Source of the DNA: CAYUNA01 sp047629355
GTDB lineage: Bacteria > Bacteroidota > Bacteroidia > Chitinophagales > Saprospiraceae
Direction: 5' to 3'
Assembly: GCA_047629355.1 (NCBI GenBank)
Contig: JBLHWU010000232.1
Coordinates: forward strand, 1-9,448
DNA: 9,448 nucleotides
Shown here: positions 5,838 through 9,448 of the stretch, in pieces
Layout of the letters: each line of letters starts with the position of its first letter
Numbering within the stretch: the stretch's first letter is position 1
The notes under the pieces: generated by a model
Seen by the model: only the letters and a program-made list of their open reading frames with translations
Databases searched by the model: none
What the model was told of the DNA's origin: nothing
Position numbers and translations under genes: made by a program

Positions 5838-6999
5838 TTTTAAGTAATTTTTCTAAATAATGTTCGGTGATTCCGAATTCGGTTTTGAGGTCGGCTATTT
5901 TTTTCAAAGGAATTTGTTGATTTGAAATTTCTTTGACCCGTTGTCCGACAATCATCACATTTTTGCCGGTATGATCAGTCGAAATAAATTCAAAAACCTT
6001 CGTTTGATAGCCATTGACTTCCAATAACAGGGCGCGAATTGTATCCGTCACCATTTCTGCCATCCGTTCTTTGTGGATGCCATATTGGAGGATGCTGCCG
6101 AGATGCGTTTCACAATTCATCTGTTTGCGAATCTGTTTGTGGCAGCAAGGCGCGCAGATAATCAGCTCAGATTTTGCTTGAATACCTTTATATATCGCAT
6201 CGTCCGTCGCCGTATCGCAGGCATGAAGCGCAATTAAAATATCAGTTTTGGGGAGGTGAAAATTGCCGATGTAGCCTTTTTTAAACTTCAAGTTTTCAAA
6301 GCCAACTTTCTCCGCAATATTATTACACAAATCAATCAAATCTGGACGAACTTCCACACCGGTCACCTGCGCCTCTTTTTTCAAAGTATTCACCAAAAAA
6401 TCATACAGCGCGAAAGTCAAATAGCCTTTTCCGCTGCCCATATCGACGACTTCGATGTTCTCTTTTTCACCAACAGTAGCATGATTGCGGAGCAAACCCG
6501 CCATGATTTCCACAAATTTATTAATCTGTTTGTACTTATCGCCCTTTCCTTTTTTCGCGTGTCCGTTGGCATCCAATACGCCGAGTTCTTGTAGGTAATC
6601 AGGTGTTTGAATCAATTTCTGTTTCGCTTTATCGTGCGTCCGCTGTGGCGCGACATTGAAAGTTGGCGGTCTTTTATGAAAAGTCGCTTTCCCTTTTTTA
6701 TTAATTTGCAAACCATAATCTGCATCCGTCGAAAACAAACTCGCTATTTGAAAAGTAGTCCCCAACAAGGTTTTTATTTCTGAAATGCCCGCCTCAATCG
6801 AGTGATTTTTCGTAATGTCTTTGGTCGTGTGGTTGTAAATAAACGAAAGATGCGGCTGTTTTTTTATCGTCGCCAATTTGATGCGAATTTTTTTGAGGTC
6901 ACTCAATTTTTGGTAAGGCTTGGACAGGGTGATGCGCACAAAGGAGTCCGCTTCGAGGGTTTGATGGATATTTTGAAAGAATTGTTCGTTTGGTTGCAT
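5824..6999 (-). CDS. Class I SAM-dependent methyltransferase (Methyltransf_32-like)
   Basis: This 391-residue cytosolic protein has an N-terminal region of about 175 residues, including RTHDKAKQKLI (120-130) and DKYKQINKFVEI (154-165). A Rossmann methyltransferase domain follows. Motif I is VVDMGSGKGYLTFALYDF (184-201), a later strand carries the acidic VEVRPD (215-220), and ALHACDTATDDA (257-268) and APCCHKQ (283-289) are characteristic of the Methyltransf_32 group related to eukaryotic METTL25/GSTCD. The CC-H motif may contact substrate or metal. The target (RNA, protein or small molecule) is not known from sequence. The start at 6999 fits the conserved N-terminus, with a -7-like box 18 bases upstream. 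The final residues SGER and the TAA stop come from the heptamer repeat, so the original C-terminus may have been altered when the repeat arrived. Likely first gene of an operon with DUF1456. Confidence 0.85.
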   Translation of the reverse strand: MQPNEQFFQNIHQTLEADSFVRITLSKPYQKLSDLKKIRIKLATIKKQPHLSFIYNHTTKDITKNHSIEAGISEIKTLLGTTFQIASLFSTDADYGLQINKKGKATFHKRPPTFNVAPQRTHDKAKQKLIQTPDYLQELGVLDANGHAKKGKGDKYKQINKFVEIMAGLLRNHATVGEKENIEVVDMGSGKGYLTFALYDFLVNTLKKEAQVTGVEVRPDLIDLCNNIAEKVGFENLKFKKGYIGNFHLPKTDILIALHACDTATDDAIYKGIQAKSELIICAPCCHKQIRKQMNCETHLGSILQYGIHKERMAEMVTDTIRALLLEVNGYQTKVFEFISTDHTGKNVMIVGQRVKEISNQQIPLKKIADLKTEFGITEHYLEKLLKSGER

Positions 7000-7016
7000 A
7001 GATTGTATTTCTGGGG

Positions 7017-7024
7017 CAAAATTA
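7017..7024 (-). promoter_or_regulatory. Candidate -7 box for the methyltransferase-DUF1456 operon
   Basis: On the minus strand this reads TAATTTTG, an exact TAnnTTTG match and identical to the box upstream of the aldolase gene. It ends 18 bases before the start codon at 6999. No clear TTG -33 element is seen at 19-21 bases, so confidence is modest. Confidence 0.4.
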
Positions 7025-7069
7025 CAAATAAAAATGAGGAGTCATCTCGAATTTTAACTTATCAAAATG

Positions 7070-7115
7070 CGGAACAGCTAAATTCAGGCTATTGTTGAAA
7101 TTCTGCTGTGTTCCG
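7070..7115. repeat. Imperfect inverted repeat abutting the large palindrome
   Basis: CGGAACAGC (7070-7078) pairs with GC (7105-7106) and TGTTCCG (7109-7115) around a two-base bulge. AATTCA and TGAAATT continue the stem weakly inward. Its right end overlaps the first two bases of the 66-bp palindrome. It lies upstream of the methyltransferase promoter region; its role is not known. Confidence 0.45.
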
Positions 7116-7179
7116 ATGGGATTCAAAAGGGGGGAATAAATTTTTTAAAAAATTTATTCCCCCCTTTTGAATCCCATCG
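7114..7179. repeat. Perfect 66-bp palindrome with no spacer
   Basis: Bases 7114-7146 (beginning CGATGGGATTCAAAAGG) are followed immediately by their exact complement, 7147-7179, centred on TTTTTTAAAAAA. All 33 pairs match and the symmetry stops abruptly at both ends. It lies between the methyltransferase gene and the 3' end of the downstream-reading T9SS gene. It could end transcription from either side. Perfect spacer-less palindromes of this size are unstable in many hosts, so a recent origin or an assembly artefact must be considered. Confidence 0.9.
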
Positions 7180-7223
7180 CGGCGGCTCGGATGTGGTATG
7201 AGAACTAAATTTTTCCGCCGCGA
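7177..7223. repeat. GC-rich 9-bp inverted repeat downstream of the second T9SS gene
   Basis: TCGCGGCGG (7177-7185) and CCGCCGCGA (7215-7223) are exact complements around a 29-base loop. The left arm overlaps the last three bases of the large palindrome, so the two structures compete or form a combined fold. The position, 78 bases past the T9SS stop on the minus strand, fits part of a transcript end. The rest of 7000-7300 is AT-rich with no ORF. Confidence 0.5.
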
Positions 7224-7300
7224 AATGCACCAATTATTGATTAATAAATGCGAAATAAAAAGAGTAAAATGATTTCTATTTTTTGAAAAAACAAAAATAA

Positions 7301-8857
7301 CTACTGCTTAATCAATCGCTCTCGCTGCAAAACTTGCCCGTCTTCTTCTAAAGAAAGAATATAAATGCCACTTGGAAAATCCACTAAATCAATTGATACG
7401 TTTTGTAGGCTGCCATTCAATTCTTTTTGCTGCACCAATCGCCCGTCAATTGCGAAGACTTTGAGCGTTTTGTTTTTGGTGGAAGCAGAAGTAACAAATT
7501 TTACCTGTACCTCAATATCCGCTGGATTCGGACTCAATAAAAAATGAGTTTTTTTATTAAAAAGTGCTTCCTGTGTATCCACAAAAGCGGTGTCGTTTTG
7601 CAGATAAATGGTTTCATCAGTACAGCCAGAAGTCACACAGCCGTCGCCATCTACTTTGAATAGCTAGATATTGCCCTCTGTTTGAGTGATGTCGCTTTCG
7701 TATTCATCAGTTCTAAGACCTGTAGCTAACAGACCGCCATCTGAAGTTTCTGTAATGTAATAAAATTTATTAAAGAAATCCCAGGGTCTATCCTCATGAA
7801 TATAGTATCGAACCCACTTAGATTCTCCTGTTGGACTAGCCCGACCAATGCAATTGACATATCTGGAGATGCCGTTATATCCAAGCAATGATTCCGTCCA
7901 GATTAAATCTCCATTGGCTGCCCGATTCATATAGTATAGTTCGGTTCGGGTATCATTAATCTGTGCTAAGGGCAATTCCCATATTGGTTGATGAGTAGAA
8001 TCAAAGGCCAAAATGGTCGTGACATAAGTAAAAAAATCTGGAGGTGCACCCCAAGGGAAAGAGTATCCGCCATCTGGTAGCGGCTGTACCATGCCTTCTC
8101 GAATATCAAGCGTGAAATCAGTCGTTAAATCTTCATAATAGTTTGTCCAAATTTCATTCCCTGAGGTATCAATTTTAGTAACCATTGGATAATAACTTAA
8201 TATGCTAGGGCGGCAATAATGGCCGATAAATAGATGACCGTCGTCTGACCAAGTGAGGTTGTTAGGACGTTCAGCACTACAATCTGTAATTATTACCTTT
8301 CTGAATATTTCTTCGCCTTCTGGAGATATTTGTCTAGTGATTAAATTCACATTTCCATTGCCATCCCGGGCAGTACCAAAAGTAATTAAATTGCCACTTG
8401 GCAGCAGTTTTGCGTCCCAAATTGTTTCCCAAAATTCATTTTCAAGTTTTTTTGTCCATAAAGTATCTCCATCAGTATTTATATTCATCAAAAAAGGCGT
8501 ATATTGGATATCATCAATAGCAACAACTGCTGTTAATAAAAAAGTGTTGTTAGTCAATGAATTGATTATGAAGTTGCCAGGGTCATCAAGTTTTGTTTCT
8601 AAATCTTCAATTTTTTTTTGCCATATAACATTTCCCTATAAATCTGTTTTTATGAAGTAAGAACAGTTGTTTGCGACATTATTATTAAAACATAATGTCA
8701 TAGAAGTTGCATAATAATGTCCATCAAATTCAACGATTTCTTTTGCGTAGTCGTTGGTTTCTGGAATTGGAATACTTTTGGAGAAGGCGATTTGTGCAGA
8801 AATAAAAGTGTGGTTGGCAAATAGGAATAAAATTAATAAACAGTATCTGAGATTCAT
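7301..8857 (-). pseudogene. T9SS sorting-domain protein with beta-propeller-like repeats, two in-frame TAG codons
   Basis: One uninterrupted frame of 518 codons runs from ATG8857 to TAA7301, broken only by TAG at 8636-8638 and 7664-7666. It starts with a signal peptide (MNLRYCLLILFLFANHTFISAQ region). Repeated propeller-type phrases follow (NVIWQKKI, GDTLWTKKL, GNEIWTNYY, QPIWELPL, GESKWVRYY, GGLLATGL). It ends with a type A sorting domain (LLSPNPADIEVQVKF, KVFAIDGRLV, FPSGIYILSLEEDG). Intact, it would be exported through Sec and T9SS to the surface or released. The first TAG sits in TDL-stop-GNVIWQ, where Gln (CAG) is common in such repeats. The second is in GNI-stop-LFKVDGDG, where Trp (TGG) is common. 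No frameshift is seen, so it is either a young pseudogene, a recoded gene, or carries sequence errors. I chose ATG8857 over an upstream in-frame start because the signal peptide begins there. Confidence 0.85.
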
Positions 8858-8973
8858 TACAATATTATTTGATGAGAAAAAGGTTGATGGAAAGGTAAAC
8901 CGAAAATAGCTGAAATGCAATGTTTCGTTAAATTAAAATTTCAATTGATTCTCCTCTTTTCTCCAAAACGAAG

Positions 8974-9005
8974 AAAACCCTTCTGAACTCAATCAGAAGG
9001 GTTTT
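8974..9005. terminator. Strong bidirectional intrinsic terminator
   Basis: AAAACCCTTCTGA (8974-8986) and TCAGAAGGGTTTT (8993-9005) form a perfect 13-bp stem with the six-base loop ACTCAA and A/T tails on both sides. It separates the start of the second T9SS gene from the transposase remnant to the right. It would stop leftward transcription from the remnant before it enters the T9SS gene. Confidence 0.85.
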
Positions 9006-9025
9006 AGAGGTTAAATAAGCAGCTA

Positions 9026-9040
9026 TTGTGTTGTGTTGTG
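9026..9040. repeat. Three tandem TTGTG pentamers
   Basis: TTGTG is repeated exactly three times in a gene-free stretch between the terminator and the transposase remnant. It is a small simple repeat that could vary in copy number. Nothing else in 9006-9124 looks functional apart from a weak hairpin near 9104-9124. Confidence 0.5.
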
Positions 9041-9124
9041 TTAAGTAGTGAAAAATTTTGAGTTACAATTAAATTTTTCTTTCTAAAAATCTTTGTTTGG
9101 TAGAGACACTACTGCAGTGCCTCA

Positions 9125-9322
9125 TTAATTTCTGACAACAAAATTAAATAATCTCTTAGCTTTTGAAAAACCTTTAAATTTCCATTTAAGAGGTTTAGCT
9201 AATTGGTCATTGTGAAAAGTGATATAGCTTCTTATTTTGTCCTCAAGTTCTTTGACAGATAAAAAATTACCATTTTTGATAACGTGTCGCTGTACTTTAG
9301 CGAACCAATTTTCAATGGGATT
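9125..9322 (-). pseudogene. IS630-family transposase, 3' remnant
   Basis: Sixty-five codons ending in TAA (9125-9127) encode the C-terminal part of an IS630/Tc1-mariner-type DDE transposase. NPIENWFAKVQRHVIKNG corresponds to the conserved region around the last catalytic acid (normally within LNPIE.W). It is followed by SVKELEDKI, ITFHND and AKPLKWKFKG, the usual tail of the family. The peptide is preceded by an in-frame TAA (9323-9325) directly after VRLP, where intact members have LPxYSPxLNPIE, so a small deletion has removed the residues between LP and NPIE. The catalytic first two Asp residues are absent here. This is a dead fragment. IS630 elements duplicate TA on insertion, matching the TA-flanked miniature elements in this window. 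Confidence 0.8.
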
Positions 9323-9342
9323 TTAGGGCAAACGCACCAAAA

Positions 9343-9447
9343 TTACTCACCGAGTACTTTCTTTAAATATTTGGTATTCATGGATGCGCGATACCGTCTT
9401 TTTTGAAGACTTAATTTATCATCCATATTTGTTATTCGATGCAGTGA
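9343..9447 (-). CDS. Unrecognised partial ORF at the right edge
   Basis: A frame enters from the window edge and is open for 34 codons to TAA at 9343-9345. The visible end is basic (KLSLQKRRYRASMNTKYLKK). I do not recognise it. It may be the 3' end of a gene truncated at the junction with the transposase remnant, or another piece of the same decayed element in a shifted frame. A Met occurs seven codons in, so a very short complete ORF cannot be excluded. Confidence 0.3.
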   Translation of the reverse strand, partial: SLHRITNMDDKLSLQKRRYRASMNTKYLKKVLGE

Positions 9448-9448
9448 C

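Noticed and set aside
1..9448. A defence or other novel multi-gene system
   Set aside because: No neighbouring genes form a recognisable effector, sensor or nuclease set; the intact genes are unrelated housekeeping or secreted enzymes.

Overview
The window looks like chromosomal DNA of a Bacteroidota bacterium, plausibly from a Saprospiraceae-like lineage. It is AT-rich. Start codons have no obvious Shine-Dalgarno sequence, and TAnnTTTG-type -7 boxes lie upstream of two genes. Two genes end in type IX secretion (T9SS) type A sorting domains, and signal peptides end in 'AQ'. The phylum is well supported; the family is a guess.

Layout, left to right. 1-105 is the 3' end of an unrecognised gene. 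106-687 is gene-free but full of inverted repeats, including a 159-bp TA-flanked palindromic element. A class II aldolase/adducin-family gene (688-1305, minus) diverges from a secreted S9 prolyl-oligopeptidase-family peptidase (1550-3520, plus). The peptidase converges, across a roughly 245-bp multi-hairpin element, on a wrecked T9SS cargo gene (3795-5110, minus). A TA-flanked miniature element sits inside that cargo gene and a second one lies just upstream of its start. Next come a DUF1456 gene (5283-5750) and a Methyltransf_32-like SAM methyltransferase (5824-6999), both minus and probably co-transcribed. 7000-7300 holds a perfect 66-bp palindrome. A second T9SS cargo gene (7301-8857, minus) is in one frame but interrupted by two TAG codons. 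A strong terminator follows at 8974-9005. The right end carries the 3' remnant of an IS630-family transposase (9125-9322) and an unrecognised partial ORF.

The core genes are ordinary enzymes with no obvious shared pathway. The unusual content is the repeat DNA and the gene decay. Three unrelated TA-flanked miniature elements fit insertion by Tc1/mariner-IS630 chemistry, and an IS630 remnant lies in the same window. Removing the one at 4114-4204 together with one TA restores the host reading frame exactly. A degenerate 7-bp repeat (NNNACGG) forms inverted arrays directly upstream of two unrelated start codons, in the same phase at both. All in-frame stops disrupting the two T9SS genes are TAG. 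I see no CRISPR array, tRNA, rRNA, prophage or recognisable defence system.
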